A stretch of 64,000 nucleotides of DNA from Verrucomicrobiaceae bacterium (GCA_015075365.1 JABTUN010000005.1:1-64000); one strand, 5' to 3'. Shown: positions 1 to 9,853, numbered from the stretch's first letter. Numbers and translations: made by a program. The notes: generated by a model not told the origin, from the letters alone.

Positions 1-628
1 CGCACCCGCCAAGGTGCAGTCCGCGTTGCTGGAGGCGATGCAGGAGCGCCAGGTGACTATCGGGGAGCACACGCACAAGCTGCCGGATCCCTTCCTCGTG
101 CTGGCCACGCAGAACCCCATCGACCAGGAGGGCACCTACACACTGCCGGAGGCGCAGCTCGACCGCTTCCTGCTCAAGGTGCGCGTGACCTATCCCAGCC
201 CGGCCGAGGAGCGCCAGGTGCTCGACGCCATGGCCACCTCCGCTCCGAAGCTGGACGTGAACAAGGTCACGGAGGTGTCTGAGATCATCGACAGCCGTTC
301 GGTGGTGAACACCCTCTACATGGATGAGAAAATCCGCGATTACATCGTGACGATCATCAACGCCTCCCGTTTCCCGGAGACCGTGGCACCGCATTTGAAG
401 CTGCTCATCCGCTGCGGTGCCTCGCCGCGCGGCACGATCAACCTGGCGCTGGCCTCCAAGGCGCTGGCCTTCCTGCAAGGACGCAACTACGTCATCCCGC
501 AGGACATCAAAGACCTGGCGCCGGACATCCTGCGCCACCGCATCCTTCTGTCGTATGAGGCGGAGGCTGAGGGCGTCACCACGGAGGATGTGATCAAGAC
601 GCTGCTGGACAAGATCCCGGTGCCTTAA
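1..628 (+). CDS. MoxR-family AAA+ ATPase, C-terminal part (5' end outside window)
   Basis: This is a chaperone-like AAA+ ATPase of the MoxR class, thought to act on vWA-domain proteins encoded beside it. The reading frame is open from the first bases and begins inside the segment just after the Walker B motif (APAKVQSALLEAMQER), so roughly the first 110-120 residues, including Walker A, lie outside the window. Visible family features are sensor 1 (LATQNPIDQEGTY), the LPEAQLDRF segment and the helical lid with CGASPRGTINLA. The natural end is TAA after IPVP. It is followed after 15 bases by the DUF58 gene, the usual MoxR partner, which supports the assignment. A GTG at 14 is an internal codon, not the start. 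Confidence 0.95.
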   Translation, partial: APAKVQSALLEAMQERQVTIGEHTHKLPDPFLVLATQNPIDQEGTYTLPEAQLDRFLLKVRVTYPSPAEERQVLDAMATSAPKLDVNKVTEVSEIIDSRSVVNTLYMDEKIRDYIVTIINASRFPETVAPHLKLLIRCGASPRGTINLALASKALAFLQGRNYVIPQDIKDLAPDILRHRILLSYEAEAEGVTTEDVIKTLLDKIPVP

Positions 629-643
629 CGGTGCGCACCCTCC

Positions 644-1561
644 ATGCCTGCCCCTGCCACCAGCGACAACGACGCACGGCTCACGCGTATTCTGAAGCGT
701 GTGCGGCGCATTGAGCTGCTCACGCGTGGCATGGTGAAGGAGGTGCTCGGCGGACAGTATCACTCGCGTTTCAAAGGGCAGGGGATCGAGTTCGATGACT
801 TCCGCGAGTATCAGGCCGGGGATGACGTGCGCTTCCTGGACTGGAACGTCACCGCGCGCATGAACGAGCCCTTCGTGCGCAAATACGTCGAGGAGCGCGA
901 GCTCACGGTCATGCTCTGCGTCGATGTGAGCGGCTCCGCCGACTATGGCAGCCAGGAGGACTCGAAACGCGAGCGCGCGGCGGAGATCGCCGCCGTGTTT
1001 GCCTTCAGCGCGGTGCAAAACCAGGACAAGGTCGGCGTGACGCTCTTTTCGGACCAGGTGGAGGAGTATCTGCCCGCGCGCAAAGGCTCCCCGCACGCGC
1101 TGCGCATCCTGCGCGACATTTTGAACTGCGAGCCGCGCCATGCCGGCACGGACATCCGCCCCGCGCTGAACCTGGCGCTCCAGCGCATCGCGCATCGCGC
1201 GCTGGTGATCATCGTGTCCGATTTCCAGACATCCACCACGGAATGGGAGAAGACCCTGCGCGCGCTGGCTGCGAAGCATGATGTCGTGGCGGCGCAGATC
1301 ACCGATCCGCGCGAGCTGGTGCTCCCGAATGTGGGCCGTGTCGTGCTGCAGGACCCTGAATCAGGGGAGCAGGTGGTCCTGAACACCTCCAATGCGGAGG
1401 TGCGGGCGAAGTTCGATGAGCGCGTCGCCGCCCGCCAGCAAGCGCTCGACCATCTTCTTCGCAAAAGCGGCGTGGAGCGCATCACCGTGCGCACGGACGA
1501 GGATTATGTGCCGGCGTTGAAGGCGTATTTCCGCTCCCGCAGGAAAAGGAGGCGCGCATGA
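644..1561 (+). CDS. DUF58 domain-containing protein (vWA-like)
   Basis: A 305-residue DUF58 protein, the standard companion of MoxR ATPases. The N-terminal half carries the family signature GQYHSRFKGQGIEFDDFREYQ followed by GDDVRFLDWNVTARMNEP. The C-terminal half is a degenerate von Willebrand A fold in which CVDVSGS holds the MIDAS-type DxSxS residues. No signal peptide or membrane segment is visible, so it is probably cytoplasmic or peripheral. The gene sits 15 bases after the MoxR stop, and its TGA overlaps the next ATG (ATGA). The family is linked to envelope stress and metal-protein maturation; its substrate here is unknown. Confidence 0.93.
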   Translation: MPAPATSDNDARLTRILKRVRRIELLTRGMVKEVLGGQYHSRFKGQGIEFDDFREYQAGDDVRFLDWNVTARMNEPFVRKYVEERELTVMLCVDVSGSADYGSQEDSKRERAAEIAAVFAFSAVQNQDKVGVTLFSDQVEEYLPARKGSPHALRILRDILNCEPRHAGTDIRPALNLALQRIAHRALVIIVSDFQTSTTEWEKTLRALAAKHDVVAAQITDPRELVLPNVGRVVLQDPESGEQVVLNTSNAEVRAKFDERVAARQQALDHLLRKSGVERITVRTDEDYVPALKAYFRSRRKRRRA

Positions 1562-2142
1562 GGTTCGCGGCGCTGTTTTTCTCATTCCACACGTGGATGC
1601 CGCTGCTGGCCCAGATGCCGCAGCTTCCCGCCGCGCCGCCGTTGCCGCACAAGGCACTGCCGGAGATGCGCGATGTGCCGCCGCCGCCGGTATGGTGGCT
1701 GCCATGGGTCATCGGTCTGCTGACGCTGCTCCTCCTGGGATTGATCATCTGGCTCATCCTCCGTCCGAAGCCTGCTGCGCACATCCCGGCCCGGCAGCCG
1801 CTGTCCTCCACCCTCCGTGCGCTCTCGGACCTTCGCTCCCGGGTGACCTCCATCCCGCCGTCCGAGATGAGCCACCGTATCTCGCTGATCCTGCGGCGTT
1901 ATCTGACCGAGCGCTATGCCGTGCCCGCCACGGCGCGCACGACGGCGGAGATTTTCAGCCACCTGCGCCAGTTTCAGGCAGGCGTGCCGGTGCCGCGCGC
2001 GGAGGGCGCGTGGAAGGAGCGTTTCGCGCCTGTGGCCCGGCTATGTGACGACATGTCGTTCATGCCGGCGCCGCGCACCGTGGATGAATCCATGGCCCTG
2101 GTGGATCTGGCCATCGCACGTGTCGAGGAGGAGAGGGTATGA
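1558..2142 (+). CDS. DUF4381 family membrane protein
   Basis: A 194-residue protein with an N-terminal hydrophobic segment that may act as a signal, a proline-rich linker (PPPPVWW) and a strong membrane helix at about residues 45-67 (WVIGLLTLLLLGLIIWLIL). The remaining 120 residues form a soluble helical domain. Size, topology and position between DUF58 and BatA match DUF4381 proteins of Bat operons. Both ends overlap the neighbours by ATGA, implying coupled translation. No catalytic motif is seen; it is probably a structural partner of the vWA proteins. Confidence 0.85.
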   Translation: MRFAALFFSFHTWMPLLAQMPQLPAAPPLPHKALPEMRDVPPPPVWWLPWVIGLLTLLLLGLIIWLILRPKPAAHIPARQPLSSTLRALSDLRSRVTSIPPSEMSHRISLILRRYLTERYAVPATARTTAEIFSHLRQFQAGVPVPRAEGAWKERFAPVARLCDDMSFMPAPRTVDESMALVDLAIARVEEERV

Positions 2143-3167
2143 GGATTCCTGGCATTCCAGATTTCCAGTTTGCGCAGCCTGCGTGGCTGCTCGTGCTCCT
2201 GCTTTTTCCGCTGCTCAAGGCGCTGCGTGGTGGTCGTGGCCGCGGCGCGGCCATTGTGTTTCCTGGTGCCTCCATGCTGGGGGATCTCGGCAAGTCGTCC
2301 CGCTCCGGGCTTGGCTGGCTGTGGTTCAGCCTCGTGCTCACATCTGTGGCCGTGGCCATCATGGCCCTCGCGCGTCCGCAGAAGCTGCTCTCCACCGAGG
2401 AGGAGAAGACGGATGGCATCTCCATCATGCTCACTGTCGATGTGTCCCTTTCCATGCTGATCGAGGACTTCTACATCGGCGGCCAGCCGGTGAACCGCCT
2501 CACCGCGGCGAAGCGCGTGATGACGGACTTCATTCAAGGCCGCCGCTCCGACCGCATCGGCATCGTCGCCTTCGCCGGGGAGACCTATCTGCCGTGTCCG
2601 CTCACACTCGACCGTGACTGGCTCATCAACAACCTCGACCGCGTGCAGACGCAGCGCGTCGGAGACGGCACCGCCATCGGTTCCGGCATCGCCAGCGCCG
2701 CGAATCGCATCAAAAAGGAAAAGACACCCAGCAAGATCATCGTGTTGCTCACCGACGGCGCGAACAACTCCGGCCGTCTCAGCCCGCAGGACGCCGCGAA
2801 GCTCGCCGCCACGCTCGGCATCAAGATCTACACCATCGCCATCGGCACGCCCGGCGTGCATGTCATCCCGGACCCCCGTCGCGGCACCTTCACGCCTGTG
2901 GGACAGCAGTTGTTCGATGAAAAGACCCTCAAGGAGGTCGCTGTGATAGGCAACGGACAGTTTTACATGGCGCAGGATCTCAACTCCCTGGCCGAGGTCT
3001 TCGCCACCATCGACAAGCTCGAAAAGGCCAAGATCGAGCGCCGCAAGTTCACGGAGGCGGAGGAGCTTTTCCATTATCCGTTGTACGCCGCCGCCGCGCT
3101 GCTGGTGCTCGCGCTGCTGCTCTGCCTCACCCTCCTGCGAACCTCCCCCGAATCCGTCACGGTGTGA
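2139..3167 (+). CDS. BatA-like vWA domain membrane protein
   Basis: A 342-residue inner-membrane protein with the BatA layout. There are two N-terminal membrane helices (about residues 12-28 and 58-75), a von Willebrand A domain (about 88-290) and a C-terminal membrane helix (about 312-335). The MIDAS motif DVSLS is intact, with the later GDGTAIGSG and TDGANNSG loops. The start ATG overlaps the DUF4381 stop, and the gene runs into BatB with a GTGA overlap. Bat proteins are reported to contribute to aerotolerance and stress resistance in Bacteroides and Leptospira, but the exact activity is not settled. Confidence 0.92.
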   Translation: MRIPGIPDFQFAQPAWLLVLLLFPLLKALRGGRGRGAAIVFPGASMLGDLGKSSRSGLGWLWFSLVLTSVAVAIMALARPQKLLSTEEEKTDGISIMLTVDVSLSMLIEDFYIGGQPVNRLTAAKRVMTDFIQGRRSDRIGIVAFAGETYLPCPLTLDRDWLINNLDRVQTQRVGDGTAIGSGIASAANRIKKEKTPSKIIVLLTDGANNSGRLSPQDAAKLAATLGIKIYTIAIGTPGVHVIPDPRRGTFTPVGQQLFDEKTLKEVAVIGNGQFYMAQDLNSLAEVFATIDKLEKAKIERRKFTEAEELFHYPLYAAAALLVLALLLCLTLLRTSPESVTV

Positions 3168-4198
3168 ACACGGTCACCTTTGCCCATCCCAAGCTGCTCT
3201 GGCTGCTCCTCCTCGCGCCTGTTCTGGTGCTGGTGAAGTTGTGGGTGGACGCGCACGCCTCCGCCGCGGTGCAGGCATTCACCGCCGCGCGTCTGCGCCC
3301 GGCGCTCGTGGCCGGGACCTCGCGCTGGCGCTCCTGGGCCGCGCACATCCTTTACCTGCTCGGGCTCGCCTGTTTTGTCACCGCCGTGGCGCGGCCCCAT
3401 TGGGGCACGGAGAAGATTGACATCCCGGACAAAGGACGGAATGTCTTCATCGCCATCGACACGTCCCGCTCCATGCTGGCCACGGATGTCGCTCCAGACC
3501 GGCTCATGCGCTCCAAACTGGCCGCGCATGATCTCATCCGTGAATTGAAGGGGGAGCGCATCGGCCTGCTGGCCTTCGCCGGCCGCGCCTATCTCCAGGC
3601 GCCGCTCACCACCGACCACGAGGCCATTCTCGAGTCCTTGCAGGCATTTGACCACACTGTCATCGAGTGGGGAGGCAGCAATGTGGGCGATTTGTTCGAT
3701 GTGACCCTGCGTGCCATCAAGAACCTGCCGAAAAGCAACTATGTGCTCATTCTCTTCAGCGATGGTGGCGACGCCGATGCCAATCTCACCGTTCCGCTGC
3801 AAAAACTCTCCGCCGCGCAGGTGTCCGTCATCTCCGTCGGTGTCGGTTCCGATGCCGGAACGCTCATCCCGCATCCCGAGATCCCCGGTGACTATGTGCG
3901 TGATGAGAATGGCAATGTGGTGCGCTCCAAGCTCGAAAGCGGCGTGCTCCAGCAGATCGCCAGCGCCACCGGCGGCCGCTACATGAAACTGGGAAACCAG
4001 CCTCTCAGCCGGGATGCCATCGCACCCATCCTCGCCCGTCTGCGGGAGCAGGAAAACGCCAGCCGCGCCACTAACAAGCCCATCGAACGCTATGCCTGGC
4101 CGCTGAGTCTGGGGATCCTCTTCATCCTCACTGCCTGGGTCCTCTCCTCCATGCCTCGCAGGAGGACGTCGTCCGCGTCGCAGTCCGTCATGGCCTGA
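3164..4198 (+). CDS. BatB-like vWA domain membrane protein
   Basis: A 344-residue paralogue of the preceding BatA. It has a short N-terminal hydrophobic segment, a helix around residues 60-75, a vWA domain with MIDAS sequence DTSRSM, conserved SDGGDAD, and a C-terminal membrane helix (about 312-330). It probably starts with GTG at 3164, overlapping the BatA TGA by four bases; no better in-frame ATG precedes the conserved start. It ends the operon, because the next gene is convergent 16 bases away. The TPR protein BatC and BatD, often found next, are absent here. Confidence 0.92.
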   Translation: MNTVTFAHPKLLWLLLLAPVLVLVKLWVDAHASAAVQAFTAARLRPALVAGTSRWRSWAAHILYLLGLACFVTAVARPHWGTEKIDIPDKGRNVFIAIDTSRSMLATDVAPDRLMRSKLAAHDLIRELKGERIGLLAFAGRAYLQAPLTTDHEAILESLQAFDHTVIEWGGSNVGDLFDVTLRAIKNLPKSNYVLILFSDGGDADANLTVPLQKLSAAQVSVISVGVGSDAGTLIPHPEIPGDYVRDENGNVVRSKLESGVLQQIASATGGRYMKLGNQPLSRDAIAPILARLREQENASRATNKPIERYAWPLSLGILFILTAWVLSSMPRRRTSSASQSVMA

Positions 4199-4214
4199 GC
4201 CGCACGGGCTGCGT

Positions 4215-5396
4215 TCAGCGACGGGCCAGTTGCGTCAGTTTTTCGCCGGCGGCGTGCAGCGTCTCCTCCTTTTTGGCAAAATGGAAACGGATGAAGCGCT
4301 GCTCGGGCTCACGGAAGAAACTGCTGCCCGGCACCCCGCCCACGCCGATCTCCCGGACCATCCATTCCGCCGCCTCCGTGTCCGTGGTGAAGCCGAGCGC
4401 GGAGATGTCGAGCATGACGTAATAAGCGCCTTGCGGCTCGGTGAAGGGGAGACCGATGTGGCGCAGGTGGGAGAGGAAGACATCGCGTTTCGCCGTGTAG
4501 CCGGCGCGCAACCCCGCGTAGTAGCTGTCCGGAAGCTGAAGTCCGGCGATCGCGGCCTCCTGGAGCGGCGCGGCGGCCCCCACGGTCAGGAAATCATGCA
4601 CTTTACGCGCCTGGTGGATGATGCGCGGCGCGGCCTGCACATACCCCAGCCGCCAGCCGGTGATGGAGTAGGTTTTCGAGAGCGAATTGCACACGATGAC
4701 GCGCTCCGCCGCCCCCGGCAGCGCGTGCATGTAAACGTGCTCGTGCGGCGCGTGGACGATGTGCTCGTAGGGCTCGTCCGTGATGACAAAGGCGTCGTGC
4801 TTCTCCGCCAGCTCGAGAATGAGCCGCAACTCCGCACGGGTGAAGACCTTGCCCGTGGGGTTCGACGGGTTGCAGACGATGATCGCCTTCGCGCCGCTGG
4901 CAAAGGCGCGCGCCAGCTCGTCCGGGTCGAATTCAAACGACGGCGCGCGCAGCGGCACGTACACGGGCTGCGCGCCGCTGAGGATGGCGTCCGCGCCGTA
5001 GTTCTCGTAAAAGGGCGAAAAGACGATCACTTTGTCTCCCGGGTCGCAGCAGGTCATCATCGCGCACATCATGGCCTCCGTGCTGCCGCAGGTGACAACC
5101 AGGTTTTCATCCGGATTTACCGGTACACCGGAAAAGCGCGTGATCTTCTCCGCCAGCGCCTGCCGGAAGCGCGGCGCGCCCCAGGTCACCGCATACTGGT
5201 GAAATGGACCGCGTGTGGCGCGCTCCAGCGCGGCCAGGATTTCCTCCGGCGGGTCGAAATCCGGGAATCCCTGGGAGAGGTTGATCGCGCCATGCTGGTT
5301 GCACAGCCGCGTCATGGCGCGGATCACGGATTCGGTGAAATGGCTGAGGCGGGCGGCGGTGGCGGGCATGCAGCCCCGTGCATAGCAGGCGGACAC
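4215..5396 (-). CDS. Fold-type I PLP-dependent aminotransferase
   Basis: A 393-residue aminotransferase of the aspartate aminotransferase superfamily, class I/II. The early INLSQGFPDFDPP motif resembles kynurenine/glutamine transaminase and methionine aminotransferase (YbdL-like) enzymes. The PLP lysine is in SLSKTYSITGW (K241), with the ITDEPY aspartate (D207), the CNPSNPTG substrate-carboxylate loop and a C-terminal FIRFHFAK arginine region. It would move an amino group from a hydrophobic or sulfur amino acid to a 2-oxo acid; the exact substrate cannot be read. A shorter start at Met10 (5369) is also plausible. It is divergent from the aldehyde dehydrogenase and convergent with BatB. Confidence 0.92.
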   Translation of the reverse strand: MSACYARGCMPATAARLSHFTESVIRAMTRLCNQHGAINLSQGFPDFDPPEEILAALERATRGPFHQYAVTWGAPRFRQALAEKITRFSGVPVNPDENLVVTCGSTEAMMCAMMTCCDPGDKVIVFSPFYENYGADAILSGAQPVYVPLRAPSFEFDPDELARAFASGAKAIIVCNPSNPTGKVFTRAELRLILELAEKHDAFVITDEPYEHIVHAPHEHVYMHALPGAAERVIVCNSLSKTYSITGWRLGYVQAAPRIIHQARKVHDFLTVGAAAPLQEAAIAGLQLPDSYYAGLRAGYTAKRDVFLSHLRHIGLPFTEPQGAYYVMLDISALGFTTDTEAAEWMVREIGVGGVPGSSFFREPEQRFIRFHFAKKEETLHAAGEKLTQLARR

Positions 5397-5512
5397 GGCG
5401 GATCAAATGCTCTCAGGGCGGGGAAGACACCGCGCCAGATGCGGATGCATGCCTTCTTGCCCGCCGCCATCTTCTTGCTACGTCCACACGCGCCCACACA
5501 CCTTTTTCCCGC

Positions 5513-7105
5513 ATGACACTCACTGGCTCCCACCTGATCGCCGGCCGCGAGGCCGCCCCGCACGGACACTTTTACCATGGCGTGAACCCCGCCACCTCCG
5601 CCCCGCTGGAGCCCCCGTACGCGGATGCCACGGCGGCAGACGCGGACGAGGCCCTGTGCGCGGCGGATGGTGCGTTTGACGCGCTGCGCCTCGCGCCGGT
5701 GGAGACGCGTGCCGCCCTGCTGGAGGCCATCGCGGAGGAAATCACCGCGTTGGGGGATGATCTGCTGAACCGCGCTCATGCGGAGACCGGCCTGCCCATG
5801 GCGCGTGTCACCGGGGAGCGCGGACGCGCCATCGCCCAGTGCAAGCTCTTCGCCGCGCTGATCCGTGAGGGCTCCTGGGCGGACGCACGCATCGATCACT
5901 CGATCCCGGACCGTCAGCCGCTGCCAAAGCCGGATGTGCGCCGCGTGATGATGCCCATCGGGCCTGTCGTGGTCTTTGGCGCGTCGAATTTCCCCTTCGC
6001 CATCGGTGTGGTGGGCACGGACACGGTTTGCGCGCTCGCCGCGGGTTGCCCGGTCGTGGTCAAAGGCCATCCGGCGCATCCTGGCACCTGTGAGATGCTC
6101 GGCCGCGCGGTCATGACCGCGCTGCACAAGGTGGGGTTGCCGGCCGGTTGCTTTTCCCTGCTGCATGGCAAAGGCACGGACATCGGCATGGCACTGGTGA
6201 GGCATCCGCTCACGCAGGCGGTCGGCTTCACCGGCTCCCTGCGCGGCGGCCGCGCGCTGATGGACGCGGCGGCGGCGCGTTCGCATCCGATTCCTGTGTA
6301 TGCGGAGATGGGCTCGATCAATCCGGTCTTCGTGCTGCCCGGCGCGTTGAAGGAACGCGCGTCGAAGATCGCGGAAGGCTACATCGGCTCCGTGACGATG
6401 GGGGTGGGCCAGTTCTGCACGAATCCGGCCATCGTGCTGGGCTTGAAGGGCGTGGAGTTGAACCAGTTCGTCAGCAACGCCGCCGCGCATGCTGCCAAAG
6501 TGGCCCCGCAGAGCATGCTGCACCGCGGCATCTGCGAGGCCTATGAGGCCGGCACTGCTGTCTGGCGCACCATCGACGGCCTGGAGCTTGCAGGCGAGTC
6601 GGAGGCACCGGTGAATCACGACGCCACCCAGGCCGCCTGCCGCATCTTCACCACCACACTCGACGTGCTGGAGGCCAACGAGGAGCTGCGCCGCGAGGTC
6701 TTCGGCCCCTGCTCGATCATCACCGAGTGCCCGACGCTTGATGACATGCTGCGCTTTGCGAACAGCCTCGAAGGCCAGCTTTCCGCCATGATTCATGGCA
6801 CGGAGCAGGATTTGCGCGATTACGAGCCTCTCATCCGCGTGCTGGAGAAGAAGGTGGGCCGTCTGATCTTCAACGGTTTCGCCACCGGCATCGAAGTCTG
6901 CCCCTCCATGCATCACGGCGGCCCTTATCCTGCCGCCAGCCACAGCCACTTCACCAGCATCGGTACTGCCAGCATCGCCCGCTGGGTCCGTCCGGTGTGC
7001 TACCAGGGCTTCCCTGATTTCGCCCTGCCGGAACTGTTGCAGGGCAAAAACGCCCGCCAGGCCATGCGCATCGTCGATGGTGTGCTCACGCGCGATGATG
7101 CGTGA
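5513..7105 (+). CDS. NADP+-type aldehyde dehydrogenase, probable 2,5-dioxovalerate (alpha-ketoglutaric semialdehyde) dehydrogenase
   Basis: A 530-residue aldehyde dehydrogenase. The start at 5513 was chosen because MTLTGSHLIAGRE is where the family begins. Catalytic cysteine C302 lies in GVGQFCTNPAIVLG and the general base E265 in YAEMGSINPVF. Both sit at the canonical spacing. The sequence MGSINPVFVLPGAL and the long C-terminal region with HHGGPYPA are typical of the KGSDH group, which oxidises 2-oxoglutarate semialdehyde to 2-oxoglutarate in non-phosphorylative sugar-acid and hydroxyproline pathways. Other semialdehyde substrates are possible. No pathway partners flank it. Confidence 0.9.
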   Translation: MTLTGSHLIAGREAAPHGHFYHGVNPATSAPLEPPYADATAADADEALCAADGAFDALRLAPVETRAALLEAIAEEITALGDDLLNRAHAETGLPMARVTGERGRAIAQCKLFAALIREGSWADARIDHSIPDRQPLPKPDVRRVMMPIGPVVVFGASNFPFAIGVVGTDTVCALAAGCPVVVKGHPAHPGTCEMLGRAVMTALHKVGLPAGCFSLLHGKGTDIGMALVRHPLTQAVGFTGSLRGGRALMDAAAARSHPIPVYAEMGSINPVFVLPGALKERASKIAEGYIGSVTMGVGQFCTNPAIVLGLKGVELNQFVSNAAAHAAKVAPQSMLHRGICEAYEAGTAVWRTIDGLELAGESEAPVNHDATQAACRIFTTTLDVLEANEELRREVFGPCSIITECPTLDDMLRFANSLEGQLSAMIHGTEQDLRDYEPLIRVLEKKVGRLIFNGFATGIEVCPSMHHGGPYPAASHSHFTSIGTASIARWVRPVCYQGFPDFALPELLQGKNARQAMRIVDGVLTRDDA

Positions 7106-7148
7106 ACAACCGACAAGGTTCCGCCTCTGGTTTTCGTATTCACAGGCC

Positions 7149-9848
7149 ATGAAGCGCCTGTTTTTGCCTCTCGCCCTCGTTTTTAGCCTCACTGCCTCCG
7201 CGGAGGACTGGCCGCAGTTCATGTTCAATGCCGCGCACAGCGGCAATGCGGCTCAGATCGACCTCGATGTCGAGAAACTCGGCCTGCAAGGCGCGGTTGC
7301 GATGACGGATGGCATTTACACCTCGCCGGTGGTCGCGAGCGGAAAGGTGTATGTGGTCGATGGATCGGGCTGCGCGGCTTGTTTTGACACGAAGACGCTC
7401 AAAGAGCTCTGGCGCTTCCAAAGCAAGGGAGGCAAGCAAAACGTCAACAACGTCAGTTCGCCTGCCATCGCGGGAAAATGGCTGCATTTCGGCACCACGG
7501 CCGGTTTTTACTATGTGCTGGATCGCGACAGCGGAGCCGTGGTGGCCGAGATCGACTGCGGTGAGCCGATCTTCAGCACACCGGTCGTGGCGAAGGATCG
7601 CGTGTATGTCGCCACGCTCGGGGCGCAGGTGCTGGCGATGACGTTTGAGGGCAAGCAGCTCTGGAAGTGGGATTTCGTGAAGGAAGTCGTCGGCTTCGAT
7701 GGCAATCGCTGGAGCGGCGAGTCCTGGGCCGCGTTTTGCGAGAAACGCATGATCGCCACGCTCAAACCGGGCACGAAGCCGACCTCCAGCGATGGGCGCG
7801 TGACGTGGAAAGATCACTTCGTGTGCTCGCGGGACATTTGTTTGATCAAAGGCAACATCGTCGTCATTCCCGCCGGAGGTCGCACGCTCTTCCTCGAAGA
7901 CACCGGCACCGCGCCGAAGCTCACAGCCACCGGCGAGATCCCCGAGTGGTCCGGCAAAGAGTTTCCCGCCACCTTCGGCCAGAGCGCCGATGACGACGGC
8001 AACGTCTATGTCCAATGGCATCGCCGCGATAACGCCGGTCGCGTGGACATCATGCGCCTCGAAGGCGACACGCTCAAAACCGGCGACTTCGTGCCTGGAA
8101 CGGACACGAACATCCGCATGGATGGCCTGCTGAGCTTTTCGCCCGTGGCGATTCGTGGGGATGAGGTGTTTCGCGTGAAGCCGGAGACGGATCGCGGGCT
8201 CATTCGGCACAACATGAGCACGAAGGAGGTGAAGACTCTCAGCGGAGCCGGAGCCATCACGCCGCCAGTGTTAACGAAGCGACACGTGATTTTCGGAGGA
8301 CTGGATGGCAATGTTCGAGTCATGCCGATCAACGGCGGAAAAACGGTCGAACTCAAAGGCCTCAAGAGTGGTGCCATTAGTGCGCCTGTGGCTGTGGCAG
8401 AGGGCTGTATTTTTGCAGTGGATGAAGAAGGCGAATTGTCGCGGTTTGCACCGGGAAGTGTCTTCAATTTCAGTTTCACCAGTCCATTCACACATACCAT
8501 CCGCTCCGCGCTCACCGGCAAGCTTGCTGAGGCCAAATACGACTGGTACACAAACTACGGCAACTTCGCGGGGCAGAACTCGAACAATCAGGACCTCAAG
8601 CCGCCGCTGCGCATGCGTTGGGCGCGACGTCTCGAAGGCACGGTGAAGCATCTGCCGGTTTGCGGTGGTGGGCGCATCTACACGCACACGGCGGAGGGGC
8701 AGATCATCGCCTGTGAGCAGGACACGGGGCGTTTGCTTTGGAGGAAGTGGTTTCCCGATGTGTATTTGAGCTTCACGTCACCGCTTTACATCGACGGCAA
8801 GCTGCTGGTGCCTCAAGCGGGCATGAAGAAGTCGTTTGTGCGCTGCCTTGATGCCGCGACGGGCAATCTGCTCTGGGAAGCGCCCTTCACTGGCAGTCCA
8901 AGCTGGAGCCGGCAGTTCCCGCCGGTCGTCTCGGGCAAGGTGGCGATCTACGCGAGCGGCAGCGGTGACTATGCGCCGCAGGGCAGCGAGAAGCCTTACA
9001 CCTTCGGTGGTGAACCCGTCGTGCCGAAGGATGGCAGCGAGGTGATGAGCTTCATCTACTCGAACGACAACCCGTATTACCCGAAGAACCATCATCCGCG
9101 CCTCTGGGCCTGGGATTTAGACACGGGCAAGGTCGTGTGGGAGAAGGATTTCTTCGAGTTCGGCCGCGGGGGCAATGACTGCGGCATCTGCATCCTCGAT
9201 GGGAAGCTCTATTACAGCGTCTTTTTCGGCTACGACGCCGAAACGAAGCGCCGTCGCGGTCTGCCGGTCGAAAACAACGGCCTCACCTGCTGCATCGACC
9301 CGCAGACGGGCAAGATCCTCTGGCAGACGAATGAATACTACGTCACCTCGAAGTGCACGCTCAGCGCCCGCGATGGGAAGCTGTACATCGGCGGCTACAA
9401 CCGCGCGAAGCTCGGCACCGAAGACCGTCATGTGTGGTGTCTCGATGCGAACACCGGCAAACTTGTGTGGACGAGCGACGCGGTGACCTCTGCGCTGAAC
9501 GTGGTGAGCGTGGGCGAGAAGTTCATGTTCTCCAACGCCCTGCGCGGCAAAGGCAACGTCTTCGACAGCGCCACCGGCAAAGTTGTTTACAGCATCCAGA
9601 CCAACTACGCCTGCTGCCGCTTCACCATGAGCGAGCCGTACGTGCTCGGAGCGAACATGGACATGATCGACCTCTCGCAAGATGGCAAACTGGTATCCAC
9701 GGGGCCTGCGATTGATTCACGCGAGTGCCTCGGTGCCGTGGTGAGCAACGGCCGCATCTTCTACACCTCGCAGGCGAGCGGATTCGTCGTTTCGCAGACG
9801 TATGGGCCGGAGTCGAAGGATTTGCCGCCCGCGTGGGAGGTGCGGTGA
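7149..9848 (+). CDS. Secreted PQQ-like beta-propeller repeat protein
   Basis: An 899-residue exported protein. The start at 7149 gives a clean signal peptide (MKRLFLPLALVFSLTASA, cut before EDWPQF). The rest is a double set of PQQ-type propeller blades marked by repeated D-x-x-T/S-G-x-x-x-W units: DTGRLLWRKWF, ATGNLLWEA, DTGKVVWEKD, QTGKILWQTN, NTGKLVWTSD and a degenerate final TGKVVYS. WPQF near the mature N terminus is common in this family in Planctomycetes and Verrucomicrobia. Many members serve as scaffolds without bound PQQ, so a dehydrogenase role is not shown. It starts 43 bases after the aldehyde dehydrogenase and converges on the phosphofructokinase with a 5-base gap. Confidence 0.88.
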   Translation: MKRLFLPLALVFSLTASAEDWPQFMFNAAHSGNAAQIDLDVEKLGLQGAVAMTDGIYTSPVVASGKVYVVDGSGCAACFDTKTLKELWRFQSKGGKQNVNNVSSPAIAGKWLHFGTTAGFYYVLDRDSGAVVAEIDCGEPIFSTPVVAKDRVYVATLGAQVLAMTFEGKQLWKWDFVKEVVGFDGNRWSGESWAAFCEKRMIATLKPGTKPTSSDGRVTWKDHFVCSRDICLIKGNIVVIPAGGRTLFLEDTGTAPKLTATGEIPEWSGKEFPATFGQSADDDGNVYVQWHRRDNAGRVDIMRLEGDTLKTGDFVPGTDTNIRMDGLLSFSPVAIRGDEVFRVKPETDRGLIRHNMSTKEVKTLSGAGAITPPVLTKRHVIFGGLDGNVRVMPINGGKTVELKGLKSGAISAPVAVAEGCIFAVDEEGELSRFAPGSVFNFSFTSPFTHTIRSALTGKLAEAKYDWYTNYGNFAGQNSNNQDLKPPLRMRWARRLEGTVKHLPVCGGGRIYTHTAEGQIIACEQDTGRLLWRKWFPDVYLSFTSPLYIDGKLLVPQAGMKKSFVRCLDAATGNLLWEAPFTGSPSWSRQFPPVVSGKVAIYASGSGDYAPQGSEKPYTFGGEPVVPKDGSEVMSFIYSNDNPYYPKNHHPRLWAWDLDTGKVVWEKDFFEFGRGGNDCGICILDGKLYYSVFFGYDAETKRRRGLPVENNGLTCCIDPQTGKILWQTNEYYVTSKCTLSARDGKLYIGGYNRAKLGTEDRHVWCLDANTGKLVWTSDAVTSALNVVSVGEKFMFSNALRGKGNVFDSATGKVVYSIQTNYACCRFTMSEPYVLGANMDMIDLSQDGKLVSTGPAIDSRECLGAVVSNGRIFYTSQASGFVVSQTYGPESKDLPPAWEVR

Positions 9849-9853
9849 GCCGT

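Noticed and set aside
5324..7246. A 640-codon minus-strand frame opposite the aldehyde dehydrogenase
   Set aside because: The plus-strand enzyme has canonical catalytic residues. The minus product has no recognisable domain.
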